Source: Corticium candelabrum
Taxonomy: Eukaryota > Porifera > Homoscleromorpha > Homosclerophorida > Plakinidae
Direction: 5' to 3'
NCBI RefSeq assembly: GCF_963422355.1
Contig: NC_085086.1
Coordinates: forward strand, 8,081,917-8,145,916
DNA length: 64,000 nt
Position 1 is the stretch's first letter. Every line of letters starts with the position of its first letter. Positions 55,001 through 64,000 of the stretch are shown one piece after another. Below the pieces are notes generated by a model. The model had not been told where the DNA came from. It did no database searches and saw only the letters and a program-made list of their open reading frames with translations. Made by a program: the position numbers and the translations under genes.

Positions 55001-58000
55001 TATGATAAAATCAGTGTCGAGAAGTCGTGGACACGTAAAGTGCGTATGACCATCACCTATTTGAGATTTCAATGGCAGAGTCAAATAAGACCGCATCAAA
55101 TAGGCATGCAAAAGCCTATTCATCAATTATTATTGTTTAAGTAAGTCTAGTTAATTAAGGTTGACAATCCGATTGACCGGAGAATGAATCTCCTACAGCT
55201 CCGCTACCTAGTGATTTGCTTGCACCCCACAGTACTTTCTCCACAAGTTATTCTAGCTAACTAGCTAGACCTATATTGCTTGCTATATTACGAAATGCTA
55301 AAATTGGACAGCGCGGTTTGCGCTAAATTCGTCTTCTAGATTGTATTGTCATCGAGATGCCATTTTATTTGATGAGCCATAAAAATCTTTTAGGCGCAGA
55401 CAGTACCAGTGTTTTCACTCTTTTATACGCACACTGACGGCACTCAGTCCAGCAGTTTATTTGTAACCTGAAATTGATACTACGATATTAAACTTAGATG
55501 TCTACAAACTGCAAGCAAGAAAAGCAGAAAATGGGCGTGGCTTTGCGTGTGAGAAATGAGCGTGGTTTGTGGTCTAATTTATTAGTGCCTAAACTTGAGG
55601 ACCATGCTACGCCATTGCTCTGCGTATTATATAGAAAATTTGTTTCTTAAATGCTACGTTCAGGACTTTGTCGAACGCAGCAAATTGAGTCAATTGAAAT
55701 GTGTCGCGTTTTAAGACTTACATGTGTTGCAAATTGCGGCTTAGAGCGACTGGTCAGATAATTAATTGAAAGCATGAATTGGACAACTTGGCAAACCGAC
55801 GTAAAGACAGACAACGGACAAACAGAGAGGATTTTAGTGTAGACTATAATAATGCTTTGTATAAGAATATATGTATTGACAAACAGACAGACAAACAGAC
55901 AGACAGAAAAACAGACGAAGAAACAGACGGACAGACAGATAGACAGAGCAATTTCAACTAAATGTCAATCACCTTTACTTGAAGTTGAACTCAGTATAGT
56001 CTTCCTTCTTTCAGTGCTAGAGATGTGAGTAGATTGTGTGTTTCAATAACACAGACAGACAGACAGACAGAAAGAAAGAAACTTTGTTAAATTTGAAAGC
56101 TTACTCTCCCAATAGCAATCAAAAAACAGACAGACAGACAGACAAGTAGACAGATACCAATCACAATGGGCGGTTCGGAATTTTTGTCAGTACTAGCTTT
56201 GTTGCATCCTGGGCGAATGCTTTTACAGAGCTGCTATTCTGATTCCCTGTTTTACGACCTATCATCGACAGTCTCTTAAGCTCTTCAATCTCTCCAGGGG
56301 ACAATAGCAAGGTCTGTCCCTCTAGGAAAACATATCTCTGATTACCTCGATGTGCTGGGAAGTTCAACAAAGGCTAACTTCTGCCACTGCTTCTTCCAAT
56401 GCTCAGTATCTACTCGAAAATGCCCCCACTGCCAGAGATGCAGCCCGCCTACGCTCAACAACAGGTAAGGGCGCTGGGGACCTGCTTAACGCTATCCCTA
56501 CATCGGAAGTGTTCGCACTCAATTTTGCAAATTTCGCTTGGCGTCCTTCCTTCCTTTGGGTTTGCCCATAGCCTTCTCAAGCTGGACAACGACCTGCAAT
56601 TATGGAGCTCTGTTAGATGTCAGTGGATACCATTTGCTGACCTGTAAGACCGGTGGCGGGCCAGTATGGTCTCATGAATCGATTTCGTCCGTCTGGTCTG
56701 ATTGTTTTCGTTGGTTGCATATCCACCACCGCAGGGAGCCAAGGAGTCGTTATACAACTACAGACAACAGACTGAACATCGTGTTTTTTGACTTGGACAT
56801 TGGAAACAACGTTGGTCTAGATGTCTCACTCGCTCACCCATTCAGTAGTGACATCTTTCCATCATCTGCTGGTGTTAATGGTGCCGCTGCAGAGAGGAGA
56901 GCAGAAAGTAAGAAAAACATTTACAGCAAACAGCAATTACCAGGTGGCGTAATTGCCACTGTAACTCACTAATAATGGAGCATTTTGGAGCTTTGGGGAT
57001 AGATTGGTGAAAACTCCTGTGCAAACGGACAAAGTGGGATGACCGAACGCTGCGGAGTTTATTGACTTCTTGTCCAGACGCTATTCTATTTAGCTCCACA
57101 AGTGTAATGCTAGATTCATCTCCGAAAAGCTATCTTTGCTGTCTAAAGGCAACAGATTTGACCCTTTTGCCACCAAGTACTTCAGCAACCTGCTGGTGCT
57201 GAAGGCTTTGCTTGTGCACTGTAGCTTTTTAAAGTGTAGTCCTCATTTTGCTTTACACGATTTTCTATTTTAGCTTAGTTTAGTTGTTGAACACTGCTAG
57301 TAGTTGGACAGTACATAGTACCCTGCATTGCAAAATGCATCATAGAGAGAGTCGAAACATATATGATTGACAGACTGACGGATACGCAGACACACAGACA
57401 GACAGACTGACAGACTGACTGACCGACAGACAGACAGACCACAGACAAACAAACATACATACATACAGACAGACAGACATACAGACAGAGACATTGTCAA
57501 GTTGCAGAATTTAATAATTATCGTGGAAGAGCGTGCTTTAGGAGCAGTAAAAAGTAGAATATTTGCGCTATGGCACACTTACCTGTTGAATTGCAAATAA
57601 GTCCAACGTCTTTGCTGTGATCACAGTTATGTGTTCCCCAGTCAAGACCAACTTTAAACGGAGAACGGGAATTTTGTTTAGTGCAATCAGCTAACCGGGT
57701 CAAGACTTTCGATGCATTGCTTTGACAGTTGACGTCATCCATCCAAATTGGGCCAGTGGAGCGACCATATTGAGACGAATAACTTGTGTATCCAGTATAT
57801 CCTAGTTGACTGCATGCCACGAGTGCCTCAGAAGAGCTAAAACGGTCGTTACAGACTGTTCCCCATCGATTTCTAACAAATATTTCTAGTCTGCCTTGGT
57901 TTGCTTTGCCTCCATCGACCAATCTCACCGGAAACTGACCTGTCCAAGAACAAGTGATTGTAGACTTTACAAAATCAAGGCTTTTTAATTATTGTGTGCT

Positions 58001-60452
58001 TGCAATAACTAAACAAGGAACATGACGTCACAATTATCAATCTTAAGAAATATATTAACTTTCATGTGTCTCTTTATCTTAGTGAAAACTATCTTTAGGA
58101 GGTTGATTTGTTAGTATAACTTACCTTTTTCCTTTTCTAGACTCTTCTTTACTCCGCATGCAACGCATGTATCGCAAACGACTCCTACATCTTCACCATG
58201 TTGGCAGTCATGTATCGACCATCCGTTGAATTTGCAGTCTTGAAGATTAGTCTCGGCTCCAGTGCAATTCAGGTCGTCCATGTGTATCGCTCCTACTCCT
58301 TGACCATACGTGTTTACTGCTCGCTCGTAGCGCAAAGCTTTTGTGTAACCCATTTGATGGCAAGCAACGTCAGCCTCTTCATCGCCAAAATTGTCATCAC
58401 AAACTGTCCCCCAAATTCCGTTGTGCAATAATTCGACTCTTCCCTGATATGGCAATGTACTACCAGCCAATCGTATAGGAATAGTACGAGCTTGAGAAAA
58501 AGCAATTGAGTGTAGACAATTTAGCAATATGGCTTTATATATCGTACAATATGAAAGTTTTTAGATATTGCAGTAGAAACAATTAGGTTTTTAATATGTT
58601 ATTAATGATCTAGATTAGTCTATAAGTTTGACAAAGAATAAGAACAAAAATTTAATACAATAGACACAATACGTAGTCACTTTTGGGGCTTTTATGATGC
58701 AGTAAACGTGTCACACTGACAATTATCAAATGAAGACAGCAGTTTTCTTATTGCTCTTTGTTTCTACTTGCATTTCGAGTACAATAGATACTCTAGAAAA
58801 GCTGCAATATTTTGGAAGAGGAAAGGAGCTATTAGCACGACTTGCTCAAGACACGTTGCTCAGGCGTACCAAGTTTATGTTACGTTTATGTCAAGGCGTA
58901 CAATATTGTAATTGGAAGTGGCTTGGTCCTAATTCAAATGTGCCTAGGGTTTCAATGTCGTAAATATTAAATGTCGTTTAATTCAGGTTACGCTCTTTGC
59001 TACAAGATGGTGAGCAACAGGTGACACGTGAAACACTTTCACTGGTTGTATCCTTATAAAAATGAAACTTGCAGAATAGAGGTGATATTAAGTCACATTG
59101 CAGTAACTGCGGAACTAATTTTATGCCTTATATATATAGTATGCAGTACAGAAAAGAATAGAATTAGTTAGAAATGTGTTTAAATAATTTACTTAAAGTT
59201 GATCAGCTACGATATATTATGAATAAATGCACGGATGAAAGTCTTTGAAATTAGTGTACTGTGCAGTGGCTTAGCGTCACCAGGATATAGCCATCATTTG
59301 TTGGCGTCGTCATGAAAATTGTGGACGGTAATATACGTGTGAGGACCAAAGCTGCATATAATAACTACACCACCCTCTTCCAGTCTGGGTTTGCCACTTA
59401 TCCTGCCGTATCAGTCAAATAAGAGCCAAGGAAAGTAGGCGTGTTTATAAAAGCGGGCGTGTTTATAAAAGTGGGCGTTCCTCGTACTATGGTGAACAGT
59501 TTACTCCTTTATCTCAATAGGTCAAGCTACGCCCTACTTGACTTTGTCTTTATTGTCTTTATGATATCTAGTTAGTTGATATTATCTACTTGCAACTGTT
59601 GAGAATTTTCTGTTTCGTTCTATGTATGGACAACCGTAGTAGAAGATTACCCAACCGACTTGACCAATTTCCAAAATTTAAACAATTTAGAAAATAATTT
59701 TAATGAAAATATTTTATTATTATCGTATTATCAAACGTATATAGTGACGAATTTTCTTTCTTAGAGTAAGTCTAGTTCTATATATTTTGATAGCAATTTT
59801 AAGCTACATTATAACAATTTATTTGTTGATTTCTTTAGCTACTTGTAATCTGTACCTGGTATTGGCATGTACTTGATTATTATCTCGCAAATAGGAAGAT
59901 TGGCTGGCACGACTATATCAACACCTCTGCCTTGTTCTCTTGAACACTCATATTTTGTACGAACGACACGTTCCTTGGTAGTCGATTTGCATCCCTTCCA
60001 CAACATGGACACATTTTCATAGCACAGATCTATTTGCTGGGTAGATATGTTGGGAATAGAACGGATATTTGAGTTTCCAAACACAATCTCAGCGGAAGAA
60101 ACAGCTAAGCAACGTTTCAAGAATTTGGCCGTGAAGTTTACTGTAAAAACAGCCGTTGGGTTTTGTGGTCGTGGCCAAACGCAAGTGGCAGTGTCTCCAT
60201 CAAAAACTTGGCGCAACGCGTTTGATTTGATGTTACTGGAAGAGACCGTCAATGTCGCCTCGGAGCCGTCAAATTTTACAGCAACTGAAAATATATTATA
60301 GCATAGCTTAAATGCGATCTAAGAAGATTCGAGTATGAGAACACAGTTTGACCTTCTTTTGCTATTACTGTCGCATCACATCCAAGTCGGGTCGTACAGT
60401 ACTGATAGCAGAAGATGCACATGAGCCACCGTAGTCTATTAGAGAATGTCAT
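52040..60452 (-). CDS. Gene B: F5/8C-like, four SRCR, papain-fold pseudoprotease (Cys to Ser)
   Basis: Eight exons: 60353-60452, 59856-60284, 58125-58490, 57583-57939, 54301-54627, 53524-53592, 53097-53492, 52040-53034. The sum is 3,039 bp, exactly 1,013 codons, and all introns are phase 1, as in gene A. Exon 1 is a signal-peptide region (RLRWLMCIFCYQYC) aligned with that of gene A; exon 2 is the F5/8C-like module (FDGDTATC, PICEIIIKYM); exons 3-5 and 7 are SRCR domains ([40 protein letters not shown]); exon 6 is the linker (SLAYDTYRVSRGHDPARGRR). The protease exon keeps Gln (DQGKC), His (ITHCVVLTGFG) and Asn (ARNSWGDDWG), but the catalytic Cys codon is TCC, Ser (52646-52648), giving CSSSWAF. 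The frame is otherwise intact, so a pseudo-enzyme or altered chemistry is likely and general decay is not. Confidence 0.9.
54801..55617. mobile_element. Candidate non-autonomous hAT-like element in gene B intron
   Basis: The left end caccggcgtagcgtcgg and the inverted right end caatggcgtagcatggt match at about 12 of 17 positions, in the style of hAT termini (ca..ggcgtag). The interior has no transposase. No 8-bp duplication was found, so this remains tentative. Confidence 0.4.
55868..55945. repeat. Degenerate GACA tract
   Basis: gacaaacagacagacaaac units preceded by gtataagaatatatgtatt, a sequence shared with the start of other GACA tracts in the window. Smaller tracts follow at about 56050 and 56116-56150. 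Confidence 0.8.
56165..57230 (+). pseudogene. Second 5'-truncated copy of the same retrotransposon family
   Basis: It matches the 3' half of the copy at 46097: a GGFGI-like start with SFVASWANAFTELLF, then EVQQRLTSATASSNAQYLLE, ARDAARLRSTTGKGAGDLLN, ALLDVSGYHLLTCKTGGGPV (Cys/His core), DNRLNIVFFDLDIGNNVGLD and VSLAHPFSSD. The tail LIMEHFGALG matches LIFEHFVCWG of the first copy. Frame changes at about 56480, 56560 and 57000 make it a pseudogene. It lies in the gene B intron between SRCR2 and SRCR3, on the strand opposite to the gene. GACA tracts lie directly at its 5' junction (56116-56150) and beyond its 3' end (57366-57490). Confidence 0.7.
57366..57490. repeat. GACA/GACT tract beyond the second retrotransposon copy
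   Basis: gacagactgacgg, then gacagacagactgac and acatacatacagac units, ending 90 bases before the SRCR2 exon of gene B. Confidence 0.85.
58730..58963 (+). CDS. Small secreted-peptide ORF nested in a gene B intron
   Basis: A 77-residue plus-strand frame with ATG in good context (atcaaatga). The N-terminus is a textbook signal peptide: MKTAVFLLLFVSTCISS, a Lys, a hydrophobic core and small residues before the cut. The remainder is TIDTLEKLQYFGRGKELLAR, a dibasic RR, and a C-terminal part with two Cys six residues apart (LCQGVQYCNWKWLG). This layout of signal, pro-region, dibasic site and small Cys loop is that of a processed secreted peptide. It lies in the intron between the SRCR1 and F5/8C-like exons of gene B, on the opposite strand. 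I do not recognise the family and saw no equivalent in the matching intron of gene A. It may be a real nested gene, an exon with further parts, or chance; no polyadenylation signal is close. Confidence 0.4.
   Translation: MKTAVFLLLFVSTCISSTIDTLEKLQYFGRGKELLARLAQDTLLRRTKFMLRLCQGVQYCNWKWLGPNSNVPRVSMS
59264..59537. mobile_element. Candidate short hAT-like MITE with internal 18-bp repeats
   Basis: The left end cagtggcttagcgtca and the inverted right end resembling tagggcgtagcttga are similar. Inside, gggcgtgtttataaaag is repeated about 2.5 times (59438-59478, period 18). Non-coding; lies in a gene B intron. Confidence 0.4.
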
Positions 60453-60559
60453 GACCAGGAAGAATTTTGCAGAGCAGAAGGATAGTGAAGTGGTTTGCTC
60501 TACAAGTTGCACACTCGTGCAAGGTGACTGGACCAGAGATCGCGTTAATCGCACGTGAT

Positions 60560-61107
60560 CATAGAATGGTCGTCACAACTTCATTTAACGCGCACGATTA
60601 GATCTTGTTTCCTTCTCAACATCACCACAAACCTGTGATGTTACTTGGCACGTGCATGTACACGTTCAAAGAGTGTGAGTTTATTATTAAACTGTCAACA
60701 AGTGTCAAATATAGCCCAACTCTACTCAAGAATTTCCATTTTTTTGTTGTTGAGTAAAAATAAGAATTTAATCTAGGCTAATTATTTTTGAGAATGATAA
60801 TTTTGTTATTTGGGTGTGATTGGAGTTTGGCTTTGTTGTTTTGTGTCAGGCAATGTTGTAATTGTTGACTCAACTTGTCAAAATATTTTGGAATACTTGA
60901 ATTGAAACACTGATCATTTTGGATTCTGTAAGAGTTCGTTTGCTATAGACCACATTTGACGGGTTTGCTGTTGGAGCATTACGATCACCGTCACTGTTTG
61001 CGCAGGCTGGGATCTATATAGGGTGGCACTTCGGGGCCACCCACAGCCAGCCAGCGAGCCAGCCAGCCAGCGAGCCAGCCAGCCAGTTCTTCAGCTTTCG
61101 TGACCAA
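60560..61107. other. Upstream region of gene B, with a CCAG-type tandem repeat
   Basis: At about 61040-61086 agccagccagcgagccagcc units repeat. No gene or clear core promoter was recognised; the promoter of gene B should lie near 60460-60700. Confidence 0.4.
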
Positions 61108-61149
61108 GTGAGGATCGTTCCAGTCAAGTTTGGTTGCATGCAAGGCAAG

Positions 61150-61330
61150 GCATTTTCGAAATATACACAAAATTGTACGTCTACTTGTGGCCATCAGCCG
61201 TTGACAAGTTGTAAAGCCGAGAGATCATTTAGATACTTGAGACAGTTGAAGAGCTATTTCAGAAGTACAGGGAAGAAGAAACGACTGAATGGCTTGTCAC
61301 TTATGCATATACACAGAGGCATTATTGTGT
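61150..61330 (+). pseudogene. hAT transposase C-terminal fragment
   Basis: The plus-strand frame contains TSCKAERSFRYLRQLKSYFR then KKRLNGLSLMHIHRGI, the conserved C-terminal dimerisation block of hAT transposases (CEAERSFSxLRRLKTYLRS...RLNGLALLHIHRD). Upstream catalytic parts are absent, so this is an isolated relic. It belongs to a subtype different from the element at 47824-51251, whose block reads CECERSFSQLKLIK. Confidence 0.75.
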
Positions 61331-61349
61331 TCATTCCTCTGTACATGTA

Positions 61350-62116
61350 GCAGCTAAACGCGCATTTACAGCAAAATATCTAGAAGATGAGAATACGTTA
61401 CTGACTGATGACAGAAATGACCTAGATGACTGCCTCAGTCTTGATGGCTACAAGAGTATTAAAGTGGTTTATATTATATTATAAACTGATTTTGAGCAGC
61501 GTTTGATATTGTCTTTTAATCTAGTGAGCAAATATTTTCAATGCTGAGCATATATTTACCTGGGTCGTCTTTCTCTTATCACGTTTAGCTAGACATGGGA
61601 TTGGCTAGGCTGGAATGTCATTGCCCTCTATTGCAAAATTCTGGATGCGCCTATCGGTTTCTTGCAAAAATACAGAATATGCTTTAAAATTGTTATTATT
61701 GTCTTTCTAATATTAAAAATGCGTTTACTGGAATCAACAACAGAGGACAAAATACATTAAAAATAGTAATTATTATTGAACAATTAATATTAAACTTGAT
61801 GTTGAAATTGCAATCTCTTGGCTATTGCGTGTAGCAATCCATTTTGAGTTAACACTGATTCAATTGGTTGATTTCATATATTCAGACGCGTCTGAAAATT
61901 TGGTTTAGTAAAGCTTACACACCTCACATATGATTCAAAGGAGAAATCGTAGGAATTGGCGGCTGCGGGACGAAATTGTTATAAATTGCCGCACTGAAAC
62001 ACAACGACACACATGCACAACTATTGCTGCAACTAAGAAGCAGGGATTCACTCACTGCAAAAGAAAAAAACCCAGCTATGTCAAGCTAAAGTCTGCCAAA
62101 TAGTTGGCGTTCATGT
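61350..62116. other. Region downstream of gene C
   Basis: AT-rich sequence without a recognisable gene; it should hold the 3' untranslated region of gene C on the minus strand. Confidence 0.4.
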
Positions 62117-63680
62117 TCACTTCGTCGCGATCGCTGCATACGCGTATTCCGCTATGCCGCACATGTTGACATTGCGTTCGATAAGAAAGTATCCGCCGTT
62201 GCCCCAATCTTTTCCCCACGAATTTCTCGCAACCCAAAATGGAACTCCGGGTTCACTCACTCCGAAGCCCGTTAGAACAACACAGTGCGTGATGTCTCTG
62301 TAGTTGCTCCCACAGTAGCTTAGTATTTTATAATGCGAATAGAACTGAAGGTTTGCGGCATTGAAACACACCGTTATCGGTCCTTTTCGATAGAGGTAGA
62401 CCATCATATCATACTCGTCGTCTGCAGTCGGAGTTTTTGACGTCACGTGAACGTAACCTGTAATACTTGCGTGAATTCGATTCGATATGAACTCGCAGCT
62501 CCTCGTTTTATCATCCGCTCCCGAGAGGTAGGGATATCGCGCCTCGGTTTGTATGCCACGCGCGTTCAGGACGTAACTCATTGCTTTGTGTGGCATACCT
62601 CCGTCGCAACCGTTCGACTCTTGATCGCAGGATACGACTTGTTGCGTTGAGAGTTCGATGAGCGGTTTACGAGCTTGTAAGGCATAAGCGCTCTCGATCT
62701 GAGCGACGGCAGCAAATGCCCAACACGAGCCACATTGTCCTTGATTCTTGACTTTGGAAACAATTGGAGGATATCGATCTCTCCAGTCGAAACATTTAGG
62801 TATAGGACCAATCCAGTCGATGGGGTATGTGTATGATCTCTTATGTCTATTGTCTTCCTCATGTGTTGAGTTTTTGATGCTATCGGTCACAGCGCTAGAC
62901 ATCAAATATGTATTTGCAAACTCATCTTCTGATATGTCGAAGAATTTGTTAATTCCATAAGGTGAAAATCGATCAGCAGAGTTTAGAATTTCGATCTTTT
63001 TTAAGTTGGTATGAAAGATTGACGCTTTCCTATTACGTTCTTGTCCTGAAGAATACAATTTGTTGTACTCTGTTGTAAATTCGATAAATTGCTGCATATC
63101 TCTGTCATGAGCTACAGTGTTAACAAATTTACATTTTTTTTTGAAACTATGCATCCATTTCTATGGCAATAGTTTAATACTTACGAAAACATATAACTCC
63201 AACATCATCAGCATGAGTGCAGTTCTTGTCCACTTCTGGCGTTGTAAGACAAGACCCAGATGTGAACTTATTTGACTGTACGCAATGATTAGCCAGCATA
63301 CGTATAGGTCCTTTACCTTTACCAAAGTAGGCGTACGGAAAGACTTCTACGGCGCCAGGGTAACCAAGATGATTACAGATTGCGTTTGCACTTGCTATGC
63401 TGAAATTGAAATCACAAATTGTACTCCACAATCCATTAGCCTTAATCTCAACGCGTCCTTCAGATTTACTGTATCCTTCTGCAAGCCGAACAACTTTGTT
63501 CGCTTTTTGACTTTGCTGCATTAATCCATTTTTCAAATTTGATTTGTTAGCTGTCAGATTACAAAAGAGTTAGCAGCTGCAACGTAATTGATTCAATTTC
63601 ACATATTTTACTATTTCTTCTGCCTCTGGCAGGATCATGAGCTCCAGATACGTTATAGTAGTCGTACGCTAATGAGCCAC
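62117..63680 (-). CDS. Gene C (partial): linker, SRCR and papain-family protease exons
   Basis: Three exons fall inside the window: linker 63612-63680 (GSLAYDYYNVSGAHDPARGR), SRCR 63185-63550 (LAEGYSKSEGRVEIKANGLW, ending DDVGVICFR) and protease 62117-63111. Linker (69 bp) and protease (995 bp) exons are exactly as long as in gene B, and junctions are again phase 1. The signal, F5/8C-like and first SRCR exons should lie beyond 64000. The protease exon shows the I29 prodomain (YGINKFFDISEDEF) and an intact catalytic set: Gln in NQGQC, Cys in GSCWAF (codon 62723-62725), His in DITHCVVLTGFG and Asn in ARNSWGKDWG. Unlike gene B it should be active. It is more similar to gene B than to gene A in the prodomain and the ALQARKPLIELSTQQVVSCD stretch, suggesting that B arose from a C-like active gene. 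Confidence 0.88.
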
Positions 63681-64000
63681 CTAATGCAGAAATACAAAAG
63701 ATTATATTTATATTATATCCAATGCTAGTCAGTAACAAATGCTGCTTAGTTTTATTTAAGTTGATGACGCAAAACGTGAATTAACAGATACAAGTGAAAC
63801 TGTGCATTTGAACTATTGTTATTGATCTTCTGGGGTGAAAAGAAATTAATCGAGACGAACTTTAGTTTTGCTTTACACTAAGCATAACACTGTTTTAAGT
63901 ATTCTCAATAATTGCGAAGGTTATTTGGCAAAAGTTTATAAAAACAATAACAAATTGAATTCTATTATTAAGGGTGTTTTTGTTTATTCTTAACTTTATT
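63681..64000. other. Gene C intron sequence to the window edge
   Basis: AT-rich intron upstream of the linker exon; no exon or element seen. By analogy with genes A and B the next exon upstream would be the third SRCR domain, outside the window. Confidence 0.5.

Noticed and set aside
54801..55617. Confident hAT MITE call
   Set aside because: The ends are only partly similar and no 8-bp target duplication was found, so it is listed as tentative only.

Overview
The window is eukaryotic nuclear DNA: genes are split by GT-AG introns (55 bp to about 6.7 kb) and there are long CA, AT and GACA microsatellites and decayed transposons. SRCR-domain genes fused to papain-type proteases, a TMX1-like ER protein and the transposon mix (Penelope, Tigger, hAT, tRNA-type SINE) point to an animal. 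I favour an early-branching metazoan, most likely a sponge, but this is inference and not proof.

Layout. 1-4.5 kb: a GC-rich, frameshifted Penelope-like retroelement on the minus strand. 4.5-10 kb: mostly unassigned DNA plus a broken DDE transposase. 10-12.8 kb: a coiled-coil pseudogene split by an apparently intact Tigger transposon (perfect 25-bp ends, TA target duplication, 560-codon transposase). 13-18.3 kb: a possible BEN-type exon, a Pro/Ala minisatellite and a Cys-rich terminal exon. 18.3-22 kb: a decayed Tnp2-like transposase locus. 22.3-24.5 kb: a multi-exon SAM-domain gene on the plus strand with a CCAAT-rich upstream region and a polyadenylation signal. 26.8-36.1 kb: a TMX1-type thioredoxin transmembrane gene on the minus strand whose large intron is packed with microsatellites, two SINE copies and an inverted-repeat element.

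39.4-64 kb is the most interesting part: a head-to-tail cluster of three paralogous minus-strand genes (A 39409-45197, B 52040-60452, C from 62117 to beyond 63680). The full plan is signal peptide, F5/8C-like module, three SRCR domains, a short linker exon, a fourth SRCR, then an I29 prodomain and C1A protease. Each module sits on its own exon and every junction is phase 1. Gene B has Ser in place of the catalytic Cys. A small plus-strand ORF with a signal peptide is nested in a gene B intron. Between and inside these genes lie a decayed hAT element and two 5'-truncated non-LTR retrotransposon fragments, both bracketed by GACA repeats.

Functionally, the cluster probably makes secreted, surface- or matrix-binding proteases with one pseudo-enzyme member. 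TMX1 would act in ER oxidative folding. The rest is largely mobile DNA and its debris. Coordinates of spliced genes come from reading splice sites and frames by hand; no search or transcript data were available.
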